64,000 bases of DNA from an uncultured Bacteroidales bacterium (GTDB lineage: Bacteria; Bacteroidota; Bacteroidia; Bacteroidales; UBA932): assembly GCA_944323825.1 (NCBI GenBank), contig CALUTY010000007.1, positions 62,001 through 126,000 of the forward strand. Direction: 5' to 3'. Of the stretch, positions 45,378-53,705 are shown one piece after another (the stretch's first letter is position 1; every line of letters starts with the position of its first letter). The translations under genes and the position numbers were made by a program. Below the pieces are notes generated by a model. That model saw nothing but the letters and a program-made list of their open reading frames with translations, did not search any database and had not been told where the DNA came from.

Positions 45378-46142
45378 TCAATACAGTCCTTCCAGCTCTT
45401 CCCACGGGATTGTAATCCTGATGATGCCCATTGCATAAGGGGCAATTTCATACTGGTTGTAGATGTAGGTGACACCTTCTTTTGATACGCAGAAATTGCC
45501 GTTCGGCTCTATCTCCCTGATGAACATCATGGATGTGTCTGCAGGGCTTTCCAGCGCTTCCGGCAGGTGTGCCGAGAGCAGCCCCGTCAGCTTCCGGTTG
45601 TAGCCTTCCTTGAAGAAATCTGTCTCGACCACAGGTTCCCCGGTCTTCATGTCGAAGTTGAAGGCTGTTTCCGCAGTCATTCCATGCGCTCCTCCCGCAA
45701 AGACATATTTGCTTGTCTTGTAAGAAAATATGTTCTTGTGACTGCCGTAGAAGTTTCCTTTTATGTATTCTTCGTGCCTCATGGTCATTGACGGTATCTT
45801 TCCGTCTTCTATGTCTTGTGCAATGCCGAGGTTTTCTTCCCTGTATTCAGCCGTGATGTCATCGGTGTATGCCTTGATTGCCTCCGCCGGGTCCAGTCCC
45901 GCATATTCTTCCCCGAAATATTCTGCCGTGAGGAATGTCCCGACTTTTCCGAGCGCCGTCTTGTCCATGCCCGAAACCGGATATGACACGTTTATGTCCA
46001 GAACCAGCGAATCCGTGCCGCCTTCCTGCAGCGCTATGGCTGCATGTGAAACATAATCCTGTGTGCCGAATGTCCCGTTGCAGGACACAAGCACCGCACC
46101 GGCGCACAACGCCGCCCCCAAAGAGAAAAATGCCCTTTTCAT
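45378..46142 (-). CDS. DUF3298 / RsiV-like lipoprotein
   Basis: This 254-residue lipoprotein (lipobox VLVSC, Cys21) has an N-terminal YVSHAAIALQEGGTDSLVL-type strand region. Its C-terminal DUF3298 domain (YVFAGGAHGMTAETAFNFDM, TYIYNQYEIAPYAMGIIRIT) resembles the lysozyme-binding domain of RsiV. In Bacteroidota such proteins are stand-alone lipoproteins; a lysozyme-inhibitor or sensor role is possible but not shown. It has a -7 box (46187-46194) with a small GGAGA-AAT-TCTCC hairpin at the start. Confidence 0.85.
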   Translation of the reverse strand: MKRAFFSLGAALCAGAVLVSCNGTFGTQDYVSHAAIALQEGGTDSLVLDINVSYPVSGMDKTALGKVGTFLTAEYFGEEYAGLDPAEAIKAYTDDITAEYREENLGIAQDIEDGKIPSMTMRHEEYIKGNFYGSHKNIFSYKTSKYVFAGGAHGMTAETAFNFDMKTGEPVVETDFFKEGYNRKLTGLLSAHLPEALESPADTSMMFIREIEPNGNFCVSKEGVTYIYNQYEIAPYAMGIIRITIPWEELEGLY

Positions 46143-46186
46143 TGTAATGCCTTTTAAAATTGCCCGGAGAATTTCTCCATAGCCCG

Positions 46187-46194
46187 CAAATATA
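46187..46194 (-). promoter_or_regulatory. -7 box of the DUF3298 gene
   Basis: TATATTTG on minus fits TAnnTTTG. The hairpin GGAGA-AAT-TCTCC (46166-46178) starts at the expected transcription start. Confidence 0.6.
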
Positions 46195-46300
46195 TCATAA
46201 ATATCCCGATAAAATCCCCTGATGTCCGAAAAATATTGTCGGGATGTCCGGAGACTTTCCCTGATGTCGATGACATTGTCAATAAAATCGTTGCGAAATT

Positions 46301-46351
46301 ATTGGTTTTTAAAATATTATGATTATCTTTGTGCCCCCGAAAATATCGGGG
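46301..46351 (+). promoter_or_regulatory. str operon promoter and leader hairpin
   Basis: ATTG (46301-46304, near TTTG), 19 nt, TATCTTTG (46324-46331). The transcript would begin with CCCCGA-AAATA-TCGGGG (46335-46351), a short hairpin 32 nt before the rpsL ATG. It could stabilise the 5' end or bind a ribosomal protein. Confidence 0.7.
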
Positions 46352-46383
46352 AGGAAACATAAATTATAGATTTACAATCATTT

Positions 46384-46767
46384 ATGCCTACAATTCAACA
46401 ATTAGTTCGCAAAGGGCGCGAGGTTATCGTCGAGAAGAGCAAATCCCGCGCGTTGGATGCTTGCCCTCAGAGAAGGGGCGTATGCGTGCGTGTGTACACA
46501 ACCACACCTAAGAAACCTAACTCAGCAATGCGTAAGGTTGCCCGTGTACGTCTTACCAATTCAAAAGAGGTCAATGCATACATTCCTGGCGAGGGCCACA
46601 ACCTCCAGGAGCACTCAATCGTGCTCGTAAGGGGCGGTCGTGTGAAGGACCTTCCGGGAGTGCGTTACCACATCCTTAGAGGAGCTTTGGATACGGCAGG
46701 TGTAGACGGCAGGACCCAGTCCCGTTCGCTCTATGGTGCCAAGAGGCCGAAGAAATCTAAGAAGTAA
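46384..46767 (+). CDS. rpsL: 30S ribosomal protein S12
   Basis: This 127-residue protein is S12: [20 protein letters not shown] and [20 protein letters not shown]. The Lys in PKKPNSA (E. coli K42/K43 region) and in [13 protein letters not shown] (K87/88) are wild type, so no streptomycin-resistance change is seen. First gene of the str operon. Confidence 0.98.
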   Translation: MPTIQQLVRKGREVIVEKSKSRALDACPQRRGVCVRVYTTTPKKPNSAMRKVARVRLTNSKEVNAYIPGEGHNLQEHSIVLVRGGRVKDLPGVRYHILRGALDTAGVDGRTQSRSLYGAKRPKKSKK

Positions 46768-46806
46768 CAAAACATTTTCACCTTTTTTATTTAATTTTTC
46801 ACAACA

Positions 46807-47283
46807 ATGAGAAAATCGAAGCCTAAGAAGAGGATTCTACTTCCTGATCCCAAGTTTCACGATGTGATGGTAACACGTTTCGTGAACAATCTTATGTTGC
46901 AGGGAAAGAAGAGTATCGCGTATTCTATTTTTTACGATGCCATTGACATGGTAGGCGAGAAGATGAAAGATTCTGACAAGGCTCCTCTTGATATATGGAG
47001 GAAGGCTCTTGAGAACATCACTCCTCAGGTTGAAGTGAAGAGCCGCAGGATCGGCGGAGCCAACTTCCAGGTGCCTACAGAGGTGCGTCCGGAAAGGAAG
47101 ATTTCACTTTCCATGAAGAATATGATAGTCTTCGCCCGCAAGCGTTCCGGCCACTCGATGGCAGAAAAACTCTGTGCAGAGATCATCGCCGCCTACAACT
47201 GTGAAGGTGCGGCCTACAAGAGAAAAGAGGATATGCACAGGATGGCGGAAGCCAACAAGGCATTTGCACACTTCCGTTTCTAA
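46807..47283 (+). CDS. rpsG: 30S ribosomal protein S7
   Basis: This 158-residue protein is S7: [60 protein letters not shown], and [15 protein letters not shown] at the end. It sits 39 nt after rpsL and 24 nt before fusA. Confidence 0.98.
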   Translation: MRKSKPKKRILLPDPKFHDVMVTRFVNNLMLQGKKSIAYSIFYDAIDMVGEKMKDSDKAPLDIWRKALENITPQVEVKSRRIGGANFQVPTEVRPERKISLSMKNMIVFARKRSGHSMAEKLCAEIIAAYNCEGAAYKRKEDMHRMAEANKAFAHFRF

Positions 47284-47307
47284 TCCCCAAAACAAGATTT
47301 GACGAAA

Positions 47308-49422
47308 ATGGCAAGAGATCTTAAATTCACCAGAAATATCGGTATCATGGCACACATTGATGCCGGTAAGACAACTACCTCAGAACGTATTCTCTACTAT
47401 ACAGGCAAGACCCACAAGATAGGAGAGGTGCATGAGGGAGCTGCCACAATGGACTGGATGGTCCAGGAGCAGGAGCGAGGCATTACCATCACTTCTGCGG
47501 CAACTACAGCTTTCTGGCATTACAAAGGGGATACTTATCAGATCAACCTGATCGACACTCCGGGCCACGTGGACTTCACCGTGGAGGTGGAACGTTCACT
47601 GCGTGTGCTTGACGGAACCGTGGCCACATTCTGCGCCGTGGGCCGTGTGCAGCCTCAGTCTGAGACCGTATGGCGCCAGGCTGACAAGTACGGGGTGCCG
47701 AAGATTGCGTATGTCAACAAGATGGACCGTGTCGGTGCCGACTTCCTTGCTGTGGTTGACGAAATCAAGGAAAAGCTCGGTGCGCGTGCAGTGCCTATCT
47801 GCCTCCCTATCGGAGCAGAGGACAAGTTCCAGGGCATAGTTGACCTTATCGCGAACAAGGCTATAATTTACGATAACGGCGAAGAGCTCGTAAACTACCA
47901 GATCACCGATGTTCCTGCAGAGATGGCAGACGAGGTGGCCACCTGGAGAGAGAAGCTCATCGAGGCTGCGGCAGAGTATGACGAGTCCCTCATGGAGAAA
48001 TTCTTCGAGGATCCTGACTCCATCTCTGAAGATGAAATCATCGCCGCCCTCAGAAAGGCCACTATCGACATGTCAATAGTACCTGCATGCTGCGGTTCTT
48101 CATTCAAGAACAAAGGCGTACAGTTCCTCCTTGATGCCGTGATGCGTTATCTTCCGTCTCCGCTTGACAAGGGTGCCGTAAAGGGTACAAACCCTCGTAC
48201 AGGTGAGGAAGAGGAGCGCAAGCCGGATGCAAAGGAGCCGTTCTGTGCACTCGTGTTCAAGATTGCAACTGACCCGTTCGTAGGCCGTCTTGCCTTCTTG
48301 AGGGCATATTCAGGCCGTCTTGATGCAGGTTCTTATGTACTCAATACCCGTTCCGACAAGAAGGAGCGCGTGGCAAGGCTCTATCAGATGCACTCCAACA
48401 AGCAGAATCCTATCGAGTTCGTTGAAGCCGGAGACATCTGTGCAGCCGTAGGATTCAAGGACCTCCGTACAGGTGACACCATCTGCGTGGAGAGCAATCC
48501 TATCACCCTTGAGTCTATGGAATTCCCTGATCCGGTGATCGGACTTGCAGTGGAGCCTAAGACCCAGAAAGACCTTGACAAGCTCGGTCTTGCTCTCGCA
48601 AAGCTTGCGGAAGAGGACCCTACATTCACCGTCAAGACAGACCACGAGACCGGCCAGACCGTCATCAGCGGTATGGGTGAGCTTCACCTTGACATCATCG
48701 TTGACCGTCTCCGCCGTGAGTTCGGTGTCGAGATCAACCAGGGTGCACCTCAGGTCAACTACAAGGAGGCCATTACAGGCACTGTGCAGCACCGTGAGGT
48801 ATTCAAGAAGCAGACCGGTGGCCGTGGTAAGTTCGCGGACATCATCGTTGAGATCGGACCTGCCGATGAAGGTACTACAGGTCTCCAGTTCATCGATGAG
48901 GTCAAAGGCGGTAACGTTCCGAAGGAGTTCATCCCTTCAGTGGAGAAAGGCTTCAAGTCAGCAATGGCCAACGGTGTCCTTGCAGGCTACGAGGTCCAGT
49001 CCCTGAAAGTGACCCTGAAGGACGGTTCGTTCCACCCTGTCGACTCAGACCAGCTCTCATTCGAGATCTGCGCCCGTCAGGCATTCCGTCACGCCTGCCC
49101 TAAGGCAAAGCCGGTTCTCCTCGAGCCTATCATGGCCCTCGAAGTCGTTACTCCGGAGGACTATATGGGAGATATCGTCGGAGACCTCAACCGCCGCAGG
49201 GGACAGATCAACGCGATGGATTCAGCCGTCGGCGGAGCCAGGATCGTCAAGGCATTCGTGCCGCTTGCAGAGCAGTTCGGTTATGTCACCATCCTCAGGA
49301 CCATTTCTTCAGGACGTGCAACCAGCACAATGACATTCGACCATTATGCTGAAGTTCCGGCCAACCTCGCCAAGGAGGTCATCGAGAAGAGCGGCTACAA
49401 GAATGTTGACGAGGACGAATAA
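47308..49422 (+). CDS. fusA: Elongation factor G
   Basis: This 704-residue translational GTPase has the P-loop [20 protein letters not shown], switch [18 protein letters not shown], and NKMDRVG. Domains II-V follow, with [18 protein letters not shown] and [15 protein letters not shown] at the end. I start at ATG 47308; an upstream TTG at 47299 adds three residues. It is a usual str-operon EF-G. Confidence 0.98.
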   Translation: MARDLKFTRNIGIMAHIDAGKTTTSERILYYTGKTHKIGEVHEGAATMDWMVQEQERGITITSAATTAFWHYKGDTYQINLIDTPGHVDFTVEVERSLRVLDGTVATFCAVGRVQPQSETVWRQADKYGVPKIAYVNKMDRVGADFLAVVDEIKEKLGARAVPICLPIGAEDKFQGIVDLIANKAIIYDNGEELVNYQITDVPAEMADEVATWREKLIEAAAEYDESLMEKFFEDPDSISEDEIIAALRKATIDMSIVPACCGSSFKNKGVQFLLDAVMRYLPSPLDKGAVKGTNPRTGEEEERKPDAKEPFCALVFKIATDPFVGRLAFLRAYSGRLDAGSYVLNTRSDKKERVARLYQMHSNKQNPIEFVEAGDICAAVGFKDLRTGDTICVESNPITLESMEFPDPVIGLAVEPKTQKDLDKLGLALAKLAEEDPTFTVKTDHETGQTVISGMGELHLDIIVDRLRREFGVEINQGAPQVNYKEAITGTVQHREVFKKQTGGRGKFADIIVEIGPADEGTTGLQFIDEVKGGNVPKEFIPSVEKGFKSAMANGVLAGYEVQSLKVTLKDGSFHPVDSDQLSFEICARQAFRHACPKAKPVLLEPIMALEVVTPEDYMGDIVGDLNRRRGQINAMDSAVGGARIVKAFVPLAEQFGYVTILRTISSGRATSTMTFDHYAEVPANLAKEVIEKSGYKNVDEDE

Positions 49423-49456
49423 CAGGGAATGTATAATTGGTATATAAATTATTGAT

Positions 49457-49762
49457 ATGAGCCAAAAAATCAGAATAAAACTCAAATCATTCGATCACAT
49501 GCTGGTTGACAAGTCAGCAAAGAAGATCGTTGATACAGTCTCTTCTACCGGTGCTCGCGTGAACGGTCCTATTCCGCTCCCTACCGACAAGAAGATATTC
49601 ACTGTCAACCGCTCAACCTTCGTCAACAAGAAGTCGCGCGAGCAGTTTGAGCTCAACTCCTACTGCCGTCTTCTTGACATCTACGAGTCTACTCAGAAGA
49701 CCGTTGATGCCCTGATGAAGCTTGAACTCCCGAGCGGCGTTGAAGTAGAGATCAAAGTCTGA
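49457..49762 (+). CDS. rpsJ: 30S ribosomal protein S10
   Basis: This 101-residue protein is S10: [60 protein letters not shown]. It lies 34 nt after fusA. It is normally the first gene of the S10 operon with rplC next, but here a weak terminator and a tRNA follow, so the operon is split after rpsJ. Confidence 0.98.
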   Translation: MSQKIRIKLKSFDHMLVDKSAKKIVDTVSSTGARVNGPIPLPTDKKIFTVNRSTFVNKKSREQFELNSYCRLLDIYESTQKTVDALMKLELPSGVEVEIKV

Positions 49763-49769
49763 ATTTTTT

Positions 49770-49792
49770 CTGTCTGTAGTCAGATAGATTTT
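49770..49792 (+). terminator. Weak terminator after rpsJ
   Basis: CTGTCTG pairs with CAGATAG (one G-T) around TAGT, followed by ATTTT. It lies 7 nt after the rpsJ stop. Confidence 0.55.
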
Positions 49793-49812
49793 ACAGATTG
49801 AAAAAATATTGC

Positions 49813-49820
49813 TATATTTG
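49813..49820 (+). promoter_or_regulatory. Promoter -7 box of tRNA-Met
   Basis: TATATTTG fits TAnnTTTG, two nt before a strong leader hairpin. The upstream TTTT at 49789 is a poor -33 box. Confidence 0.6.
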
Positions 49821-49822
49821 CA

Positions 49823-50006
49823 GAGTTGTCCGGCTCACTCCGGGCAACTCTCAAATTTAAAGTTCTTTTGAACACCAAAGTAGACGAAGTTTGTTTTGAG
49901 GCAAGTTCAAGGCGGACAAGTGACGAGGAAGGGAGTTTGCTCCTGCAAATGACCGCCTGAGGATACGCCGTCCAACGCAGAAATTGTCCAAAAGAAACGA
50001 GTATAC
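49823..50006 (+). promoter_or_regulatory. Long structured leader of tRNA-Met
   Basis: The leader starts with an 11-bp hairpin, GAGTTGTCCGG/CCGGGCAACTC (49823-49850). TTCTTTTG (49863-49870) then pairs with CAAAAGAA (49989-49996), continued by ACA/TGT, closing a 110-nt domain. Inside, AGGCGG pairs with CCGCCT around GGAG-TTTG-CTCC. The domain ends 10 nt before the tRNA. No protein is encoded. Confidence 0.65.
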
Positions 50007-50081
50007 GGTCCCATAGCTCAGTTGGTTAGTAGCACCTGACTCATAATCAGGGGGTCACAGGTTCAAGCCCTGTTGGGACCA
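50007..50081 (+). tRNA. tRNA-Met (anticodon CAT)
   Basis: Acceptor GGTCCCA/TGGGACC, discriminator A, 75 nt. The anticodon stem CTGA/TCAG encloses loop CTCATAA with CAT. G1-C72 is paired, so it is not the initiator. The elongator form is likely; a tRNA-Ile2 (lysidine) cannot be excluded by anticodon alone. CCA is not encoded. Confidence 0.93.
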
Positions 50082-50093
50082 CATTAAAAATCA

Positions 50094-50124
50094 AGAGGTT
50101 ACAGATTCTTCTGTGACCTCTTTT
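50094..50124 (+). terminator. Terminator of tRNA-Met
   Basis: AGAGGTTACAGA pairs with TCTGTGACCTCT (12 bp, one G-T) around TTCT, followed by TTT. Confidence 0.9.
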
Positions 50125-50155
50125 CGTTTATGACGGAATTGTCAAATCATTATAA

Positions 50156-50311
50156 ATGAAAACGGATATGATTACTTCGATCAAGGGGATCGCCCTGGAC
50201 ATTCCGGCAGAGTCACTTTTGCAGATGCAGGCAAGATACAACATGTTTGCAACCAGGGATGCAATGTCCCTCAATTTGAACATCCCGCCTTTTTCAAGGT
50301 TTTGCCTTTGA
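50156..50311 (+). CDS. 51-residue open frame, doubtful
   Basis: An ATG frame encodes MKTDMITSIKGIALDIPAES, LLQMQARYNMFATRDAMSLN, LNIPPFSRFCL. It has no signal or known motif. It directly follows the tRNA terminator and precedes the AlbA_2 remnant, so it may be a fragment of a lost gene. I recognise no family. Confidence 0.3.
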   Translation: MKTDMITSIKGIALDIPAESLLQMQARYNMFATRDAMSLNLNIPPFSRFCL

Positions 50312-50338
50312 CATTACATGTGAAATATGTTATTTTTG
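50307..50338 (+). promoter_or_regulatory. Consensus promoter before the AlbA_2 remnant
   Basis: TTTG (50307-50310), 20 nt, TATTTTTG (50331-50338): a full match. It may now serve the fucosidase gene 215 nt downstream. Confidence 0.7.
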
Positions 50339-50350
50339 TAACATTGTGTA

Positions 50351-50524
50351 ATGTCTATTTCTGAAATGCTGACCGAATCCCAAAATATTGAATTCAAAGA
50401 AAGCTGGCACGATGAATACTGGAAATGGACCTGTGGTTTTGCGGTTTTTCTACATCGGAGTTCCGCTATGACATTTCGGGCATTTGGACGATCATTTAAG
50501 TTTGAATATGGTTATTCACATTAA
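50351..50524 (+). pseudogene. AlbA_2 (Schlafen-like) regulator remnant
   Basis: The ATG frame gives MSISEMLTESQNIEFKESWH, DEYWKWTCGFA, the typical start of AlbA_2 DNA-binding proteins (family continues with KxICAFANxxGG). After GFA it runs into unrelated sequence and stops at 50524, at 57 residues. Only about 30 of 400 or more residues remain. An intact promoter precedes it. Confidence 0.75.
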
Positions 50525-50552
50525 AGGAATAATTTAGCTAAAATGACAGGAT

Positions 50553-52055
50553 ATGGAAAAGGTTTTCAGCAGGAGCCGGCTAGCGGCTATGGCAGCGGCA
50601 TTTTGTGTCTTTTCTGGGAATATGAAGGGGACGGAGGTGGATGTGATGCTGCCTGGTGCAGAGGTGATTCCGGTGCCGGCGCAGAGGCAGATTAAGTGGC
50701 ATGAGGCGGAGATGGGGGTGGTGTTCCATTATGACCTGCATGTGTTTGACGGAAAGAAATATGGGCAGGGGACGAACAGGACGGAGCCTGTGGAAGACTA
50801 CAACATTTTCAATCCGGAACATCTTGACACGGACCAGTGGATCAGGGCGGCGAAGGCTGCGGGGGCAAAGTTTGCAATCCTGACGGCCACGCATGAGACC
50901 GGGTTCGGCTTATGGCAGAGCGATGTCAATCCTTATTGTCTGAAGGCCCTGAAATGGAGGGACGGTAAAGGAGATATTATAAGGGATTTTGTCAATTCAT
51001 GCAGGAAATACGGGGTGCAGCCGGGGATATATGTGGGGATAAGATGGAATTCGCTGCTTGGAATACATAATTTCAAGGCCGAGGGAGACGGGGACTTTGC
51101 CCGCAACAGGCAGGAATGGTACAGGAGATACTGTGAAAGGATGGTGGAGGAGCTGTGCACGAGGTACGGGCCGCTTTTCATGATATGGTTTGACGGAGGG
51201 GCGGATGACCCTGCAGGAATGGGCCCGGATGTGGAGCCTATAGTGGAAAAATATCAGCCTGACTGCTTGTTCTATCATAATGTGAACAGGGCAGACCTGC
51301 GATGGGGCGGTTCGGAAAGCGGCACGGTCGGCTATCCGTGCTGGTCGACATTCCCTTATCCATACAGCCATAACAAGAACAATGAATCTGCTGCCGCCCA
51401 TAATGAGCTGCTGTCCCATGGAGACCCTGACGGAAAATATTGGGTTCCGGCAATGGCGGATACTCCGTTGAGGGGCTGGAACGGGAGGCATGAATGGTTC
51501 TGGGAGCCTGGAGATGAAGAGACCGTCTATCCTCTGGAACATCTGATGGAAATATACGACAAGTCAGTTGGGCGCAATGCAACGCTGATTGTGGGGCTTA
51601 CGCCTGATCCGGAGGGGCTTATTCCTGAAGGAGATGTCAAAAGGCTGGAGGAATGGGGCATTGAAATAGAGAAACAGTACGGTTCTCCTCTGGCCGAGAC
51701 TTCTGGAGCAGGCAACAGATTCATGCTGAATCTTAAAGACGGTAAAAGCAATAATGCCGGCAAGTCAGCGGAAAGTGATGTGGAACAGAACAGTCTGTCA
51801 GGGGATACCGGAAAAAACGGCAGGACGGTGGATTGTTGCATCATCCAGGAGGACATTTCAAAAGGAGAACGTATCCGTTCATGGAGAGTTGAGGCGAAGA
51901 CTGATGGCGGGTGGAATGTGGTATGCAGCGGGACATCGGTGGGACACAAGCATATAGCGCATTTTCCGGCTGTAAGGGCTTCTGCAGTAAGGCTGATTGT
52001 TGATGAGTCTGTGGCAGAGCCTCAGATACACAGTTTCCGTGTATTCGGCAACTGA
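50553..52055 (+). CDS. GH29 alpha-L-fucosidase with C-terminal beta-sandwich
   Basis: This 500-residue enzyme has a hydrophobic N-terminus (LAAMAAAFCVFSGN) that may act as a signal. The GH29 domain includes IKWHEAEMGVVFHYDLHVFD, TATHETGFGLWQSD, and the nucleophile in LFMIWFDGGADDP. The substrate loops differ from those of the 4.9-kb fucosidase, suggesting another linkage or subfamily. The last 100 residues (IRSWRVEAKTDGGWNVVCSG, VRLIVDESVAEPQIHSFRVF) look like a discoidin/F5-8-type module. It is 21 nt before the sulfatase, so the two enzymes are co-expressed. Confidence 0.9.
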   Translation: MEKVFSRSRLAAMAAAFCVFSGNMKGTEVDVMLPGAEVIPVPAQRQIKWHEAEMGVVFHYDLHVFDGKKYGQGTNRTEPVEDYNIFNPEHLDTDQWIRAAKAAGAKFAILTATHETGFGLWQSDVNPYCLKALKWRDGKGDIIRDFVNSCRKYGVQPGIYVGIRWNSLLGIHNFKAEGDGDFARNRQEWYRRYCERMVEELCTRYGPLFMIWFDGGADDPAGMGPDVEPIVEKYQPDCLFYHNVNRADLRWGGSESGTVGYPCWSTFPYPYSHNKNNESAAAHNELLSHGDPDGKYWVPAMADTPLRGWNGRHEWFWEPGDEETVYPLEHLMEIYDKSVGRNATLIVGLTPDPEGLIPEGDVKRLEEWGIEIEKQYGSPLAETSGAGNRFMLNLKDGKSNNAGKSAESDVEQNSLSGDTGKNGRTVDCCIIQEDISKGERIRSWRVEAKTDGGWNVVCSGTSVGHKHIAHFPAVRASAVRLIVDESVAEPQIHSFRVFGN

Positions 52056-52076
52056 GCTATAGAAAAAGAACAGGAT

Positions 52077-53657
52077 ATGAACAGAAGACTTGTTTTGTCT
52101 GCAGGAGCGGCGCCATTGGCCATGGCGGCCTTTGCACAAGGGGCAGATGCAGGGAATGCCGGTCCGGTACAGGCGGGAAACTGCACGGAACGGGATGACC
52201 GTCCCAACATCATATTTTTCCTTGTCGATGACATGGGGTGGCAGGATACATCCGTGCCTTTCTGGAATCAGAAGACCAGATACAATGAGCTTTATGAGAC
52301 CCCGAATATGGAAAGGCTGGCAGCTCAGGGAATGCTTTTTACCCAGGCATATGCTTCAAGCGTGAGCTCGCCTTCGAGGTGCAGCATGATGACGGGGGCA
52401 AATGCAGCCAGACACAGGGTCACCAACTGGACTTTGGAAAAAGGAGTCCCGACAGACATGGAAAGCGATGTGCTGGAACTTCCGGAATGGAACTGCAACG
52501 GGATAGCCCAGGTTCCGGGAACTGCCAATACATTTGTGGCCAAGTCGTTCGTTCAGTATCTTAAGGACAGCGGTTATCATACGATACATTGCGGCAAGGC
52601 GCATTGGGGAGCGATAGACACTCCGGGCGAGAGCCCTTATCATTTCGGGTTTGAGGTGAACATTGCAGGTCATGCCGCAGGCGGGCTTGCTTCATATTTG
52701 GGAGAGTCCCGTTATGGACATGACAAGGGCGGCAACCCGACTTCACTGATGTCAATACCCGGGCTTGAAAAATATTGGGACACCGATACCTTTGCCACGG
52801 AGGCGCTTACTTTGGAGGCCATAAAGGCTTTGGACAAGGCGAAAAAATATAATCAGCCGTTCTATCTGTATATGTCCCACTATGCAATCCATATCCCTAT
52901 CGAAAAGGACAACCGCTTTTTCCGGAAATATAAGGCAAAGGGCATGTCCGACAAGGAAGCCGCATACGCGACACTGATTGAAGGCATGGACAAGAGCCTC
53001 GGGGATCTGATGGACTGGCTTGAAGAGAACGGGGAGGCAGACAATACGATAATCATCTTCATGGGTGACAACGGTGGGTATGCAACTGGTGAATATTGGA
53101 GGGACGAGCCTCTCTATACGCAGAACAGTCCGCTGAAATGCGGAAAAGGTTCGGCATACGAGGGAGGGATACGCGAACCTATGATAGTATTCTGGCCCGG
53201 CGTGACTGAACCGGGCAGCCGCTGCGACAGTTATATCCTGGCGGAGGACATATATCCTTCAGTACTCGACATGGCTGGAGTGAGATATGACGATGCTCCG
53301 CAACATATTGATGGAAGGAGTTTTGTCCCGCTTCTCAATGGGGCCGGTGACCCTTCGGAGGGACGGAATCTATATTGGAATTTCCCGAATCTCTGGGGCG
53401 AGACAGGCCCCGGAATCGGCTCGACCTGCACTGTCCGGAGCGGTGACTGGAAGCTGATTTATTTCTATGAGAGCGGAAAGAAGGAGCTTTATAACATCCC
53501 GGATGACATAGGGGAAGAAAATGACCTTGCACAGGAAAGGCCGGATATTGTGAAGAAGCTTTCCAAGGAGCTCGGGAAATATCTCAGAAAGGCAGGGGCA
53601 CAGCGTCCGTCTTTCAAGGCGACAGGAATGCCGTGCCCTTGGCCTGATGAAATATAA
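52077..53657 (+). CDS. S1-family sulfatase, serine type
   Basis: This 526-residue enzyme has metal-binding DD in NIIFFLVDDMGWQDTSVPFW. The active-site motif is SSPSRCSMMTG, where the first Ser replaces Cys in C/S-x-P-S-R, so it needs an anaerobic sulfatase-maturing enzyme (not in the window) to form formylglycine. Further family blocks are HCGKAHWGA and IFMGDNGGYATG. The N-terminus (LVLSAGAAPLAMAAFAQGAD) is a signal. Together with the fucosidase it fits desulfation of sulfated, fucosylated host glycans. Confidence 0.92.
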   Translation: MNRRLVLSAGAAPLAMAAFAQGADAGNAGPVQAGNCTERDDRPNIIFFLVDDMGWQDTSVPFWNQKTRYNELYETPNMERLAAQGMLFTQAYASSVSSPSRCSMMTGANAARHRVTNWTLEKGVPTDMESDVLELPEWNCNGIAQVPGTANTFVAKSFVQYLKDSGYHTIHCGKAHWGAIDTPGESPYHFGFEVNIAGHAAGGLASYLGESRYGHDKGGNPTSLMSIPGLEKYWDTDTFATEALTLEAIKALDKAKKYNQPFYLYMSHYAIHIPIEKDNRFFRKYKAKGMSDKEAAYATLIEGMDKSLGDLMDWLEENGEADNTIIIFMGDNGGYATGEYWRDEPLYTQNSPLKCGKGSAYEGGIREPMIVFWPGVTEPGSRCDSYILAEDIYPSVLDMAGVRYDDAPQHIDGRSFVPLLNGAGDPSEGRNLYWNFPNLWGETGPGIGSTCTVRSGDWKLIYFYESGKKELYNIPDDIGEENDLAQERPDIVKKLSKELGKYLRKAGAQRPSFKATGMPCPWPDEI

Positions 53658-53705
53658 AAGGTCCCAAAGTCAAAATGGTTCGGCCGGGGATTCAGTCCGG
53701 GCCGC

